DNA from: Acidobacteriota bacterium
Lineage (GTDB): Bacteria; Acidobacteriota; Terriglobia; Acidiferrales; UBA7541
Length of the DNA: 64,000 nucleotides
Assembly: GCA_027307115.1 (NCBI GenBank)
Contig: DAHUXN010000026.1
Coordinates: 31,535 to 95,534 of the forward strand
Direction: 5' to 3'
Notes under the pieces: generated by a model
Databases searched by the model: none
Told to the model about the DNA's origin: nothing
The model's input: only the letters and a program-made list of their open reading frames with translations
In this document: piece after piece, positions 1-10,717 of the stretch
Layout of the letters: every line of letters begins with the position of its first letter
Numbering within the stretch: position 1 is the stretch's first letter
Made by a program: the position numbers and the translations under genes

Positions 1-3000
1 AGAATGCGCGAGCCGGGGCCTCCGTTGATGTTCGTGCTCGACGCTCGGCCGAACGACGGAACTGGATTGAGGCATTCGCCAAACGTGTTCGTTGTTGTGC
101 CCGTGCAGGCCGCGCCACTCACGACGTTGAATTGAGTTTGGTTGACGCCGATGATGTTGGCACGATTGAATGCATTAAATGCCTCGGCGATGAACTGCAG
201 CTTGTAGCGCTCCGTAATATTGACGTTGCGTGTGACGCGCGGATCGAGTGAAATGAATTTCGGTGTGTAGAACGTATTGCGTCCCTGTCCCGGCGTGCGA
301 TCCGTGCTTCGATTGCTGTCGCCGTTCAAATCAAATCCCAGGAACCCGGAATACGCCTGACCTGACTCTGCCGTGAAAATTCCGCTGAGCTCCCATCCGC
401 CCAGGACACCGCGTGCAATCGCGGACGACATTTCGCTCGCGTAGTTCAGATTCCACACGCCGCTCAGAACAAAACGGTGGCGCTGGTCGTTGATGCCGGG
501 CCCTTTGTCGGCCCGGATGTTAAGCGGATCGGAAACCATCTTGGTGTCGTCAAAAGAGAATGGAACAACGGAAGTCGCGTCCGGGGCGTCGTCGATCACC
601 TTGCCAAATGTATAGCCCGCGGTGAGCTGATAATTCTTCGCGAAGCGTTTGTTCAACTGCAGGGTCATGCCGTTGTAATTCGAATTCGCGTTGCTTTGGA
701 ATTCCTCGATGCGCGAGAAATTCGGGAACGGACGAACGGGGTTGCCGAGCGGCTTGCCCGTTTGCTGCGGCATTTGGTTGTACGTGAGCACGGTGCTTGT
801 GCCGACAACGCCGATCTGTTGCTGAATCTCCGGTCCTTGCAAATTGACGTCAATAGTGCGCGTCAAGTGCGTTCCTTTAACGTGCAAATACGTGATGGAA
901 ACGGCGGTGTTGGGATTGATTTCGTATTCTGCGCCAAGGCTGAACTGCTGCACATTCGGCTCTTTGTAATTCTTCTGGAAACCAAACACGATCGGCGGGC
1001 TTGCCGTGCCTCCGGTTGGCGCTGCGCAACTCGGCGACTGGGTCGGCGCACCGCAAAGATTGTTCGGATAAGTCGGAATCGATGGAGTGGACGCCGGGAA
1101 AAAGGTGAGCGTTGTAACGTTCAAGCCATTGTTTGACATGGCCGTGCCCACGGTGATTGCCGGCGTGCGTCCGTAGTACATACCATAGCCGCCGCGGACC
1201 ACCAGGCGGTCGCTGGCAAGCGGAGTCCAAGCAAAACCGAGGCGAGGGCCGAATTCAGTACGTTGATTGTGAATCTGATTGGTAATTACTCCTGCCGCTG
1301 CGAGTTGGGGGTCAGGATTGAGCGTCGGCGGCTGGGCAATCTTGTCGAAATCGTAGCGCAGGCCATAATTGAGCGTAAAATTGGGACGTACGCGCCACTC
1401 GTCTTGAGCGAAGCCGGAGTATTCGGATAGGTTGGGGCTGGTCGTTGGCCCCGTGGTGCCCGTGCCTGCGAATGCCTGCACAAATGTGTCATTAGCATCG
1501 CCACCCGTGAAGCAGCCCGCGCCGCCACCGTTCAAATTGCAGCCGAAGGCCTCGAGGCTGTTGAAGGTGTACTGGCCGGAGAAATTGCCCGGGAAAAAGT
1601 TTGCGATGCGGTCAATCATGATGTGGACACCTGTCTTGACCGTGTGAGCGCCGTGAACCCATGAAATGGCATCGTCGAATTCGCCGCGCTTGATATTGGT
1701 GAATCTTGGGCTGAAGAAGTTGCGCCCAGCAGTCAGAACAGTGACGCCGGCATTTCTTACGGTGACCTGTGGCAAATCGCTATTCGCGAATCCCGGCTCG
1801 TTGTCGCGGGCGTAGTTGAATTGGAATACGTTGACGAGCGTTGGGCGCAGCGTCGAAGTCAGCGTCGCGGTCAGCGTGTCGGAAGTAACGTCCGACGCTC
1901 CGGTATGTTCGGATGAATTCTGCGGGCCGCCGCTTTCGAGGTTCAATCCCGTGAATCGTTGTGCGTTGTAACGCGCGGAAAGCATTTCGTTCGAGCTTAT
2001 GTGCCAGTCAATTTTCGCCAAATAAACGTTCTGGTTAAACGTGGAGCTCCACGGCGCGGCGCGAGCCGTCAGGTAATTGATGGCCGTGGTCTGATTGGCC
2101 GTGCACGTGACGCAGAACGGTGCGCCATTCAGGAAGACGAAATTAGCGACCGTGTTTCGCTGGCCGTCATAATCGAAGAAGAAAAACAACTTATCCTTCA
2201 CGACCGGGCCGCCAAGGTCGCCGCCGAACTGGTTAAAGTGATACGGCTGGCGTGGCTTGCCGTTGGCGATTTGTATCGGATCGTTGGCGTTCATCGAGCG
2301 GTCGCGGTAAAACTCGAAAGCCGTGCCATGAAACTGATTCGTGCCCGATTTGGTGATGACATTAATCACCGCGCCGCCGGCGTTCCCAAGCTCCGCCGAA
2401 TAGTCGTTTGAATTGACCTGAAATTCCTGCACAGCGTCCTGGCTGAATTGATACGGCGCGCGCCCGGAGCCGGTGCGCCCTAGCGTCTGGCCGAAGAACG
2501 TGTTGTTGTTGTCCGAGCCGTCCACGACAAGCGAATTCAGCGTGCCGCGCTGGCCTGCAAAGCTGATATCGCCGCCGCGGTTATCGGTGGTGACGCCGGG
2601 AGTCAGCAAGACGAAGTTGATGAAGTTGCGCCCGTTCGTGGGCAGATCCGCGATCGCGCGCTCGTTGACCGTGGAGTTGACCTCACTCTTTGTGGTTTCG
2701 ACGATGGGCGCTTGCCCGGATACCGTAACCGTCGATTGCTGGCTCGCCAGCGGCATCGAAAGATTCAGTGTTATGCGGCCGCCGACGGTCACGATAACGT
2801 TCTCTTGGGTCACGGTGGCCAGCCCGGACTTTTCGGCAACAATCGTATAGGTTCCCACGGGCACGACCAAAAACGTGTAGAGCCCATCCGCGTCGCTGGC
2901 AGTCGTGAAGCTGATTCCTGTTTGCGTGTTCGTCGCTTTCAAATTGACGCCAGGGACAGCCGCGCCGGACTGGTCGGTGATCGTACCTTGAATCGAACCT

Positions 3001-3089
3001 TGGTTCGCGCCCTGGCCAAACGCCGTTCGCGTCAGCGTGAAAATTAGGAAGAACATTGCCAGACAAATCGAGAGATTTCGAACCCGCAT
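1..3089 (-). CDS. Oar-like TonB-dependent receptor, 3' end missing at window edge
   Basis: Large outer-membrane protein of the TonB-dependent receptor superfamily, probably for nutrient or polymer uptake. Reading the minus strand from the ATG at 3089 gives about 1,029 codons with no stop, so the C-terminal end lies outside the window. A signal peptide (residues 1-26, ending AFGQ) is followed by a carboxypeptidase-regulatory-like domain (about 30-115; GTITDQSGAAVPGV, then TFLVVPVGTYTIVAEKSGL), a plug region (NERAIADLPTNGRNF; SLVVDGSDNNNTFFG) and a beta-barrel rich in aromatic residues. The segment EAFNAFNRANIIGVN close to the edge is typical of the last 50-60 residues of this family, so only a few residues should be missing. 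GGAGG lies 7 nt before the start. The substrate is unknown. Confidence 0.9.
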   Translation of the reverse strand, partial: MRVRNLSICLAMFFLIFTLTRTAFGQGANQGSIQGTITDQSGAAVPGVNLKATNTQTGISFTTASDADGLYTFLVVPVGTYTIVAEKSGLATVTQENVIVTVGGRITLNLSMPLASQQSTVTVSGQAPIVETTKSEVNSTVNERAIADLPTNGRNFINFVLLTPGVTTDNRGGDISFAGQRGTLNSLVVDGSDNNNTFFGQTLGRTGSGRAPYQFSQDAVQEFQVNSNDYSAELGNAGGAVINVITKSGTNQFHGTAFEFYRDRSMNANDPIQIANGKPRQPYHFNQFGGDLGGPVVKDKLFFFFDYDGQRNTVANFVFLNGAPFCVTCTANQTTAINYLTARAAPWSSTFNQNVYLAKIDWHISSNEMLSARYNAQRFTGLNLESGGPQNSSEHTGASDVTSDTLTATLTSTLRPTLVNVFQFNYARDNEPGFANSDLPQVTVRNAGVTVLTAGRNFFSPRFTNIKRGEFDDAISWVHGAHTVKTGVHIMIDRIANFFPGNFSGQYTFNSLEAFGCNLNGGGAGCFTGGDANDTFVQAFAGTGTTGPTTSPNLSEYSGFAQDEWRVRPNFTLNYGLRYDFDKIAQPPTLNPDPQLAAAGVITNQIHNQRTEFGPRLGFAWTPLASDRLVVRGGYGMYYGRTPAITVGTAMSNNGLNVTTLTFFPASTPSIPTYPNNLCGAPTQSPSCAAPTGGTASPPIVFGFQKNYKEPNVQQFSLGAEYEINPNTAVSITYLHVKGTHLTRTIDVNLQGPEIQQQIGVVGTSTVLTYNQMPQQTGKPLGNPVRPFPNFSRIEEFQSNANSNYNGMTLQLNKRFAKNYQLTAGYTFGKVIDDAPDATSVVPFSFDDTKMVSDPLNIRADKGPGINDQRHRFVLSGVWNLNYASEMSSAIARGVLGGWELSGIFTAESGQAYSGFLGFDLNGDSNRSTDRTPGQGRNTFYTPKFISLDPRVTRNVNITERYKLQFIAEAFNAFNRANIIGVNQTQFNVVSGAACTGTTTNTFGECLNPVPSFGRASSTNINGGPGSRI

Positions 3090-3146
3090 CGCCTGCCTCC
3101 AGGGTACCGGACCTTGTAGTCGCCATACCGATCCGGAAAGGTAAGG

Positions 3147-3175
3147 ATAATACGCAAGAACGAGGCGCGACGCAA
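3147..3175 (-). promoter_or_regulatory. Sigma-70-like promoter of the TonB receptor gene
   Basis: On the minus strand TTGCGT (3175-3170), a 17-bp spacer and TATTAT (3152-3147) precede the receptor start by about 60 nt. The -10 box matches 5 of 6 consensus bases, the -35 box 3 of 6. Found by eye only. Confidence 0.5.
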
Positions 3176-3329
3176 ATAGCCAGTCGCGTTTCGTTCCTTG
3201 CGCTGTGGAAATCGGAAGCAGGCTTTTCGCGGCAACTCGCGGATCGAGAAATGACGCCTCGAACGTTTCCTTGCCTATTTACGCATGGACACAGGCAACC
3301 CCAGCGCCCCGCAGGGGTTCTTTTCAATA

Positions 3330-3338
3330 TGCTAAACT
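3330..3338 (+). promoter_or_regulatory. Extended -10 element before pilC
   Basis: TGC followed by TAAACT, 42 nt upstream of the pilC start codon. The same nonamer occurs before thrC and before the tRNA-Ala gene. No clear -35 box is seen, as expected if the TGn extension substitutes for it. Confidence 0.4.
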
Positions 3339-3380
3339 GGATGGACGACCCCGGAGGGCATCCGGCGTAACGCGCCTGCT

Positions 3381-4592
3381 ATGGCTGAGTTTGTTTGCAA
3401 GGTGGGGGATACCACTGGGCACGTTTTCCAGCAATTGGAAACCGCCCAGACCGAGGTAGAAGCTCGCCAGAAGCTCGCCGACCGCGGGTTTTACGTTTAC
3501 GCGGTGCGGCCCAATCTGAGTGTGACGCGGGCCTTGAGCGGCTTTCGCGGAGGCCGCAAGCTCCCCACAGCCGATTTCCTGATTTTCAATCAGCAATTTA
3601 ACACCCTGGTCAAAGCGGGCCTGCCGATTTTAAAGGCGCTCGATTTGCTGGCTGATCGCGCGGCGCTCCCCAAGATGCGGCCGTTTTTGAACGATGTGCG
3701 CTTGCGCGTCCGCGATGGGGAGCTGCTGTCGGATGCCTTTGAGGCCACGGGTGCATTTCCGATGGTTTACGTCACGTCGTTGCGCGCCGGCGAGAAGAGC
3801 GGCGACTTATCCGGCGTGTTGGATGATTACATTACGTATCAACGCGTCACTACGGGAATACGCAAGAAGCTGATCGGCGTGCTGATTTATCCGGCCATTC
3901 TGATTTTTGTCGCATCGTGCATCGTTTCTTACCTGGTGGCATACGTGATTCCCCAGTTCGCCAAGTTGTATCAGGATCTGGGCACCGCGCTTCCGGTCCC
4001 AACGCAATTCTTGATCACCGTGGTGGTGGGTTACCGTATCTGGCTGCTCACGTTTGCTGCCACCGTAATCTTCGGCGCGATTTTCCTGTTTTTGTGGTCG
4101 AAGACCAGCCGTGGCGGCCTCGTGTTGGACCGGGCGAAGTTGAAAATACCGGTTGTGGGTGACGTTTGGATCAAATTTCAAATGGCGCAGTTTACGCGAA
4201 CGCTTAGCACTCTGTTGCGCGGGGGAACGCCCTTGGTGGCAGCCCTCGAGACGGCCGCGAATGCGATGACGAGCCGCTTGGTGGCTGGCTCCGTTCACGA
4301 CGCCGCCAAGCAGGTGCGCGAGGGCGGCTCGCTCCACGCGGCCTTGGCAGGCACGCATATGATTCCCGATCTTGCTCTCGACATGATCGAGGTTGGCGAG
4401 GCGTCTGGAGCGCTCGCACCCATGCTCGGAAGCATTGCGCAATTCTACGAGGAGGAAACCAACCTGAAAACGGCCGCGCTCATCTCGATTATAGAGCCGG
4501 CTGTTCTCATCTTGATTGCCGCGCTCATCTTTTTCATCATGGTAGCGCTCTATCTGCCGTTGTTTTCCCTTCAAGTCGGCGGCGCGGGATAA
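3381..4592 (+). CDS. pilC: Type IV pilus inner-membrane platform protein PilC (T2SS F family)
   Basis: Inner-membrane platform on which the pilus ATPase acts to insert pilins. The 403-residue length is normal for PilC/GspF. It shows two T2SSF repeats (about 70-195 and 270-395), seen in FNTLVKAGLPILKALDLLAD and FTRTLSTLLRGGTPLVAALE, and three hydrophobic segments (about 168-190, 215-240 and 370-395). It heads a run of seven closely spaced plus-strand genes ending at 9866, with pilB starting 6 nt downstream. No retraction ATPase gene (pilT) or major pilin gene is present in the window. Confidence 0.93.
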   Translation: MAEFVCKVGDTTGHVFQQLETAQTEVEARQKLADRGFYVYAVRPNLSVTRALSGFRGGRKLPTADFLIFNQQFNTLVKAGLPILKALDLLADRAALPKMRPFLNDVRLRVRDGELLSDAFEATGAFPMVYVTSLRAGEKSGDLSGVLDDYITYQRVTTGIRKKLIGVLIYPAILIFVASCIVSYLVAYVIPQFAKLYQDLGTALPVPTQFLITVVVGYRIWLLTFAATVIFGAIFLFLWSKTSRGGLVLDRAKLKIPVVGDVWIKFQMAQFTRTLSTLLRGGTPLVAALETAANAMTSRLVAGSVHDAAKQVREGGSLHAALAGTHMIPDLALDMIEVGEASGALAPMLGSIAQFYEEETNLKTAALISIIEPAVLILIAALIFFIMVALYLPLFSLQVGGAG

Positions 4593-4598
4593 AAGGTT

Positions 4599-6219
<1,621 letters not shown>

Positions 6220-6227
<8 letters not shown>

Positions 6228-7191
6228 CCTGACGACCATTCAACCAACGGATCTGCGCCGCGCGCCGGGCGGACGTCTCTTCGGTTGGCTCGACGCCATG
6301 CCGCATCCCGCCACTGTGCTGGAAATCGCCGCGACGCACGTGGCGGCCGCCAGATGGGGCCGTGGCGCAACGCATCTTTCGACATTCGCGGCCGAGCCAT
6401 TAACTGAAGGCGCGATCGTTCCTTCCGCCACTCAGCAGAACATTCTGGATCAGGATGCCGTACGTTCAGCCATTCGCGGCGTCCTCTCTCGCGTGCCGGT
6501 TCAGGGACAGGAAGTCGCGTTGCTCGTCCCCGACGCGGTGATCCGCGTTTTCATTTTGCCATTTGAGACCTTTCCGAGACGTGCGGACGAAGCGCGCCCT
6601 CTTTTGCGTTGGCGGCTGAAAAAAAGCCTGCCCTTCGACGCGGAAGAAGCGGCCATATCGTGGATGCGGCAATCCGGCCGCGAAGGAAAGATCGAAGTAG
6701 TTGCCGCCGTGGCGCGTCAGAAAATAACTCGCGAATATGAATCCGCACTCGAAGCAGAAGGCATGTTCGCCGGTGTTCTCCAGAGCTCCACACTCGCGAG
6801 TCTGCCCTTGCTCGAACCCAGTGTCGCGACGCTTCTCGTGCGAATGAGCGGCCGCAATTTGACGACCGTGATCGTTCGCGGGGAGACGCTGTGCGTATAC
6901 CGTTCGACGGAGTTGGGAACGGAAACCGATGTGCTCAAGTCACAGGCCGTTTTCGACGAGGTGTTTCCCGCGCTTGCGTTTTACCAAGACACGTGGGGCG
7001 GCAAGGTGGAGCAGTTGCGCATCGCGGGCTTCGGCGTGGGCGAGGAAGATTTGCGCGAAATGCTCGGGCGGGAAATTGGATGTTCGGCGGAGCCTCTGGC
7101 GGGCTCCAGCGAATTCTCGGCTGAAGCCAGATCGCTGGTCGCGCAGGGACTGGAGTCTCTGGTTGGTTGGCAACTAAACCGTGGCGCCTAG
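6220..7191 (+). CDS. PilM-like actin-fold pilus assembly protein
   Basis: Probable cytoplasmic, actin-like partner linking the PilN/PilO complex to the ATPase. I assign it to the PilM/GspL group from gene order (directly between pilB and a pilN-like gene) and from segments such as FPRRADEARPLLRWRLKKSL and LLVRMSGRNLTTVIVRGE, which fit the fold; overall similarity is weak. Length 323 residues. The likely start is TTG at 6220, overlapping the pilB stop by 8 nt; the first ATG would be at 6298, removing about 26 residues. Confidence 0.75.
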
Positions 7192-7218
7192 CTGCAATCA
7201 GGAGAATTTTGTAATCGC

Positions 7219-7794
7219 GTGAAAACTCATTTCAATCTGGCGTCATCGCCTCTCGAAAACAACCGCCGGTTCATCGCCGGCGCGGCCACGCTGGGAATCA
7301 TTGCGCTTGCGGCATTATTTTTCCTCTCCGTCCATGCGATGCGGGCGCGGCGCACCAATGGAGCAATCCGCGCGGACATTAGCCGGCTCGAAGATCAGAT
7401 CCGCGCTTCCCAGCGCGAACAGGAGCGGCTCCGCGTGGCGCTGAAAGATCCGAAGACGGTCGAAGTGATGAATCGCGCCCGGTTTCTGAACAACCTCATC
7501 GAGCAGCGGACTTTTCCGTGGACAAAAATGTTTGCGGACTTGGAACAGATTCTGCCGGCCGGCGTGCGTGTCGTTAGCATCTCGCCGCAAATGGATAAAA
7601 CGGGCCGCGTGAAAGTGATGCTGGTGGTCAGCGCGGTAAACGACGAACAGAAGGTGAAGTTCGTGCGTTCCATGGTGTCGTCGCCGGCGTTTTCCAATGT
7701 ACGGCCCACGCAGGAGAGTCATCCGGAGAAGGTCGCGACAGGGAACGCGGGCGTCGTCTTGCTTTCGTTGGAGGCGCAATACGCGACAATATGA
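7219..7794 (+). CDS. PilN-like bitopic pilus assembly protein
   Basis: Likely PilN equivalent, an inner-membrane protein pairing with PilO. It has a short cytoplasmic N-terminus containing NLASSPLENNRR (the conserved NL.P tail that binds PilM in the family), one TM helix (about 22-42), a coiled coil (about 50-75) and a small periplasmic ferredoxin-like domain (about 95-190). It starts at GTG 7219; GGAG lies 14 nt upstream, a rather long spacing. Its stop overlaps the next start (ATGA at 7791). Confidence 0.75.
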   Translation: MKTHFNLASSPLENNRRFIAGAATLGIIALAALFFLSVHAMRARRTNGAIRADISRLEDQIRASQREQERLRVALKDPKTVEVMNRARFLNNLIEQRTFPWTKMFADLEQILPAGVRVVSISPQMDKTGRVKVMLVVSAVNDEQKVKFVRSMVSSPAFSNVRPTQESHPEKVATGNAGVVLLSLEAQYATI

Positions 7795-8342
7795 CGCCTA
7801 GAAACAATTCGCGGAAATGGAAGCTAGGCGTGAAAATCGCGCTGGCCTGCCTGATTGTTCTTGACGGCGCGCTGATTTTTGCCAATATACGCATAGCCAA
7901 CGCGGCCCCTCAGTCGCAGGCTCAAGAGCGCAATCGTCTGGCACAGAAAGAGAAGTTGCTGGCTGCCGACGTCGCAAAGGGACAGGCTGTCGAGAAGCAT
8001 CTGCCGGACGTCGGCAAGGAATGCGATGTTTTCTACCAGCGCAATTTGCTTCCGGAATCTTCCGGTTATTCGACTGTGATTTCGGACCTTGGCCAAATGG
8101 GCAAGGATGCGGGAGTTCAGATCAGCGGCACCGGCTACCATGAAACAGCCGTGAAGGATCGCGGCTTGAGCGAAGTGCAGATATCGGCCGCGGTGCAGGG
8201 CGATTATCAAAGCTTGATTCGTTTCATCAACAGCCTCGAGCACTCTCCACGCTTTTACGTGCTCGACGGTTTGACGTTGGCTTCGGAAACTTCCGGAGCC
8301 ATCAAGCTGAATGTGACGCTCCGGACGTATTTCCGCATTTGA
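7791..8342 (+). CDS. PilO-like bitopic pilus assembly protein
   Basis: Likely PilO equivalent: short cytoplasmic tail, TM helix (about 12-32), coiled coil rich in Gln, Glu and Lys (about 38-70), then a periplasmic domain with SVDL-type strands (QISAAVQGDYQSLIRFINSL). That last segment matches the PilO pattern of a small residue plus G.Y..L..F...LE. It overlaps the pilN-like gene by 4 nt, as pilN and pilO usually do. Length 183. Confidence 0.75.
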   Translation: MTPRNNSRKWKLGVKIALACLIVLDGALIFANIRIANAAPQSQAQERNRLAQKEKLLAADVAKGQAVEKHLPDVGKECDVFYQRNLLPESSGYSTVISDLGQMGKDAGVQISGTGYHETAVKDRGLSEVQISAAVQGDYQSLIRFINSLEHSPRFYVLDGLTLASETSGAIKLNVTLRTYFRI

Positions 8343-8346
8343 TGCC

Positions 8347-8910
8347 ATGACGAAAAAGACTCGATACGAACTCTATGTGCTGGGCGTGCTCCTGGTTCTC
8401 GCCGTCGTGGCGTACTCGAGCCAATCGCGCAATTCCGTGTTTACGGGCGCCAGTGCCAGCGACGTCAGATTCACTCCACTGGACGTGTCCGATCCCTCGC
8501 TTCGGCTCGATTTGCTCGACCGCATCCAGAAACTGGAATACAAAGGCCAGCATCGCAATATATTCAGCGCCGAGCCGCTACCTCCTCCTCCGTCAGTGCT
8601 GGCGGCCCAGCAAGCCACGGCGCGAGGCCCCGTGGTACCGCCGCCTCCTCCTCCGGTCACTGTTCCGGCGACTTTTTACGGAATTGTCACCGATTTGCGC
8701 ACTGGCCAGAAACGCGCGTGCTTTTCCGCCAATGCGGATGATGTGTATATCGTCCCCGTGGGTGGTACGCTGCTCAATCAATTCCGCATCCTTGCCATCG
8801 GCAACAATTCCGTGGAAGTCGAAGAAATTTCCTCCGGCCGCCACACGACCCTGATGCTTGCGCAGCCGGCGGGCGGACCGTCCCAGCCGCCGCAACAAGG
8901 ACAGTCATGA
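8347..8910 (+). CDS. PilP/GspC-like periplasmic linker of the pilus machine
   Basis: One N-terminal TM helix (about 8-26), a periplasmic segment with proline runs (about 78-105, PLPPPPS and VPPPPPPVTVP) and a C-terminal beta domain (about 108-175) resembling the HR domain of PilP/GspC proteins that bind the secretin. Position after pilO supports this role; sequence similarity alone does not settle it. Length 187. It overlaps the next gene by 4 nt. Confidence 0.55.
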   Translation: MTKKTRYELYVLGVLLVLAVVAYSSQSRNSVFTGASASDVRFTPLDVSDPSLRLDLLDRIQKLEYKGQHRNIFSAEPLPPPPSVLAAQQATARGPVVPPPPPPVTVPATFYGIVTDLRTGQKRACFSANADDVYIVPVGGTLLNQFRILAIGNNSVEVEEISSGRHTTLMLAQPAGGPSQPPQQGQS

Positions 8911-9866
8911 CCTTTCGTCCAACGCCTTCGGTGAATCTCCGTCGCGGGGAGAAAGGTTTTGCTCTGATTTTTGTGCTTTTCCTCGTCGCTCTTTTGATTG
9001 TCGGCGGCTCCGTAGTGTTTGTGAATCGGCTGACCGAGGGCAAACGGCAGAAGGAAGCGGAGACGATCTGGCGAGGCCAGCAATATGCGCGCGCCATCGG
9101 GCTTTACTATCGCAAATTCGGACGCTTCCCCGCGAATGTCGACGATCTGGTGAAAGAGCAGAATGGCATTCGCTTCCTGCGCGAGCCGTACAAGAATCCC
9201 ATGAACAAAGAAGACGGCTCGTGGCGCTTCATCTACGTCACACCCACGGGCCAACTCATCGGCAGCGTGCGCTACACTTCGCTGCAGCAAATGGCTTTTC
9301 TCGATAAGCAACGCCAACTGGGAATTGCCACAGGCACGCCCGCGGCGGGAGGCTCCGCAGGAGTCCCAGGCTCTGCCGCGGATAATTCTAGCCCCCAGCC
9401 GCCATCACAAGCATCCGGCCAGCCATCCGCGCAACAGGGAGTGCTCGGTGGCTCCGGTGTTGCGCCGGGCCCGGCAATGCAAAATGGTCAGTCGCAGAAT
9501 GCGTTGGGGGCCCTCGGTGCGCCGGGCGGCCAGCAACCGCCCTTTTTCTCGCAGGGTTCACAGGCGCAAACGGGGACAAATCCGGGAATGAGCGTCAACG
9601 AATCCGCTGATTCGTCGGGGCCGGTGATGGGCGGCTTTATTATCGGCGTGGCAGGGAAGTCCGACGAGTTTTCGATAAAGGTTTACAAAGGTGGAGTCAC
9701 TTACAAGCAGTGGGAATTCATCTTCAATCCGCTGGAGCAAGTTCGAACGATAGGCACTGTATTGACCGCGACCGGAACTCAGCAACAGGGAACTGCCCCG
9801 TTAGGCATGCCCCAGCCGCCCCAACCTCAGCCTCCGCAACAGCCGCAAATCCCTCAGCAGCAATAG
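8907..9866 (+). CDS. Atypical minor pseudopilin with Gly/Pro/Gln-rich insert
   Basis: Type II secretion/pilus pseudopilin-like protein. Residues 13-40 have a basic leader ending in Gly (RRGEKG) followed by a hydrophobic helix (FALIFVLFLVALL), the pattern cut by prepilin peptidase. The usual Glu at position +5 is absent (Phe instead), as in GspK-type tip pilins. A helix then leads to the YYRKFGRFPANVDDLV segment seen in GspG-like pilins. From about 145 to 230 the protein becomes low-complexity (Gly, Ser, Pro, Gln), then a short folded region, then a Pro/Gln tail. Last gene of the pilus operon. Length 319. Confidence 0.65.
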   Translation: MTFRPTPSVNLRRGEKGFALIFVLFLVALLIVGGSVVFVNRLTEGKRQKEAETIWRGQQYARAIGLYYRKFGRFPANVDDLVKEQNGIRFLREPYKNPMNKEDGSWRFIYVTPTGQLIGSVRYTSLQQMAFLDKQRQLGIATGTPAAGGSAGVPGSAADNSSPQPPSQASGQPSAQQGVLGGSGVAPGPAMQNGQSQNALGALGAPGGQQPPFFSQGSQAQTGTNPGMSVNESADSSGPVMGGFIIGVAGKSDEFSIKVYKGGVTYKQWEFIFNPLEQVRTIGTVLTATGTQQQGTAPLGMPQPPQPQPPQQPQIPQQQ

Positions 9867-9934
9867 CGGGGATTCGCAGTCACGAGTGAACAGAGCAGGG
9901 CGAACGTCCAGCACGAATTCCGGCTAGAATTGTC

Positions 9935-10624
9935 TCAGCGAAGTTGTTGCGCGGGAGGCTGTTTGGCCTTCAGTTTGTTGAGCTTCTTCGTCACGCGGTG
10001 GATGTAATTTCTCGTTTCCGGGAACGGCGGCACGCCGCCATATTGTGCGACGCGTTGTGGGCCTGCGTTATACGCAGCGAGCGCAAGCGGTAAATTACCG
10101 TGATATTGGTCAAGGAGTGCTTTCAGGTAGCGCGTTCCGCCCGAGATATTCTGCCCGGGATCGAAAGCGTTGTGAACATCGTACCGGTGGGCCGTTTGCG
10201 GCATGAGCTGCATCAAGCCCATCGCGCGCTTCGACGAAAGGGCGCGGGGCGCGAAATTCGACTCCGCGAAAATCACGCTCGAAATCAGATCTTCGTCCAC
10301 GCCGTTCCGCGCTGCCGCCGCGCGGATCTGTTTTGCGAAGGGCACGTCGAGCGCCGAGGTCGGCGGGAACGGGGCAAAAACATCTTCAGGATCAAATCGC
10401 ACGATCTCCTTCGACGGCACAACAATGCTGCCGCCCGCAACATAAAGGATCACGTCCGAGCCCTGCCGCAGATAGCCGCCGATGTGCAGCCGCTGTCCCG
10501 AACGAAGCACAGCGTAGTCCGCGTGCGCCAGCGGCGCGACGAGCGTCGCCACCATCAGCGTGAAAACGGTGAGGACGGCGTTCGTAATTACTCGTTGCAA
10601 AGTTGCGCTCTCATTGGTTCTCAT
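9935..10624 (-). CDS. Exported lytic transglycosylase (SLT domain)
   Basis: Cleaves the MurNAc-GlcNAc bond of peptidoglycan. A signal peptide (1-35, ending AHA) is followed by a small beta-rich region (36-80) and an SLT/goose-lysozyme-type domain (about 95-220). The catalytic Glu is E121 in FAESNF; AMGLMQLMP and LALAAYNAGP are the standard SLT signatures. It is convergent with the pilus operon, 68 nt away; such enzymes often open the wall for envelope-spanning machines, but that link is inference. Confidence 0.9.
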   Translation of the reverse strand: MRTNESATLQRVITNAVLTVFTLMVATLVAPLAHADYAVLRSGQRLHIGGYLRQGSDVILYVAGGSIVVPSKEIVRFDPEDVFAPFPPTSALDVPFAKQIRAAAARNGVDEDLISSVIFAESNFAPRALSSKRAMGLMQLMPQTAHRYDVHNAFDPGQNISGGTRYLKALLDQYHGNLPLALAAYNAGPQRVAQYGGVPPFPETRNYIHRVTKKLNKLKAKQPPAQQLR

Positions 10625-10717
10625 CAGGCCACATATCTTTACATCTTTGAATCCATTTGTGTCCGTGCCGTTTCCTTAGCGAAGTGGCAGGACTGTTTTT
10701 CGGCGCCCAACCTTCGA

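Noticed and set aside
477..2850. Plus-strand frames under the TonB receptor gene
   Set aside because: The minus strand is one uninterrupted frame with receptor motifs from 3089 to the edge, so these are shadows.
3176..3380. Cyclic-di-GMP (GEMM) riboswitch before pilC
   Set aside because: A GGCAACC-like piece at about 3293 recalls part of the motif, but the rest of the conserved core (GACGCAAAG and the second stem) is missing.
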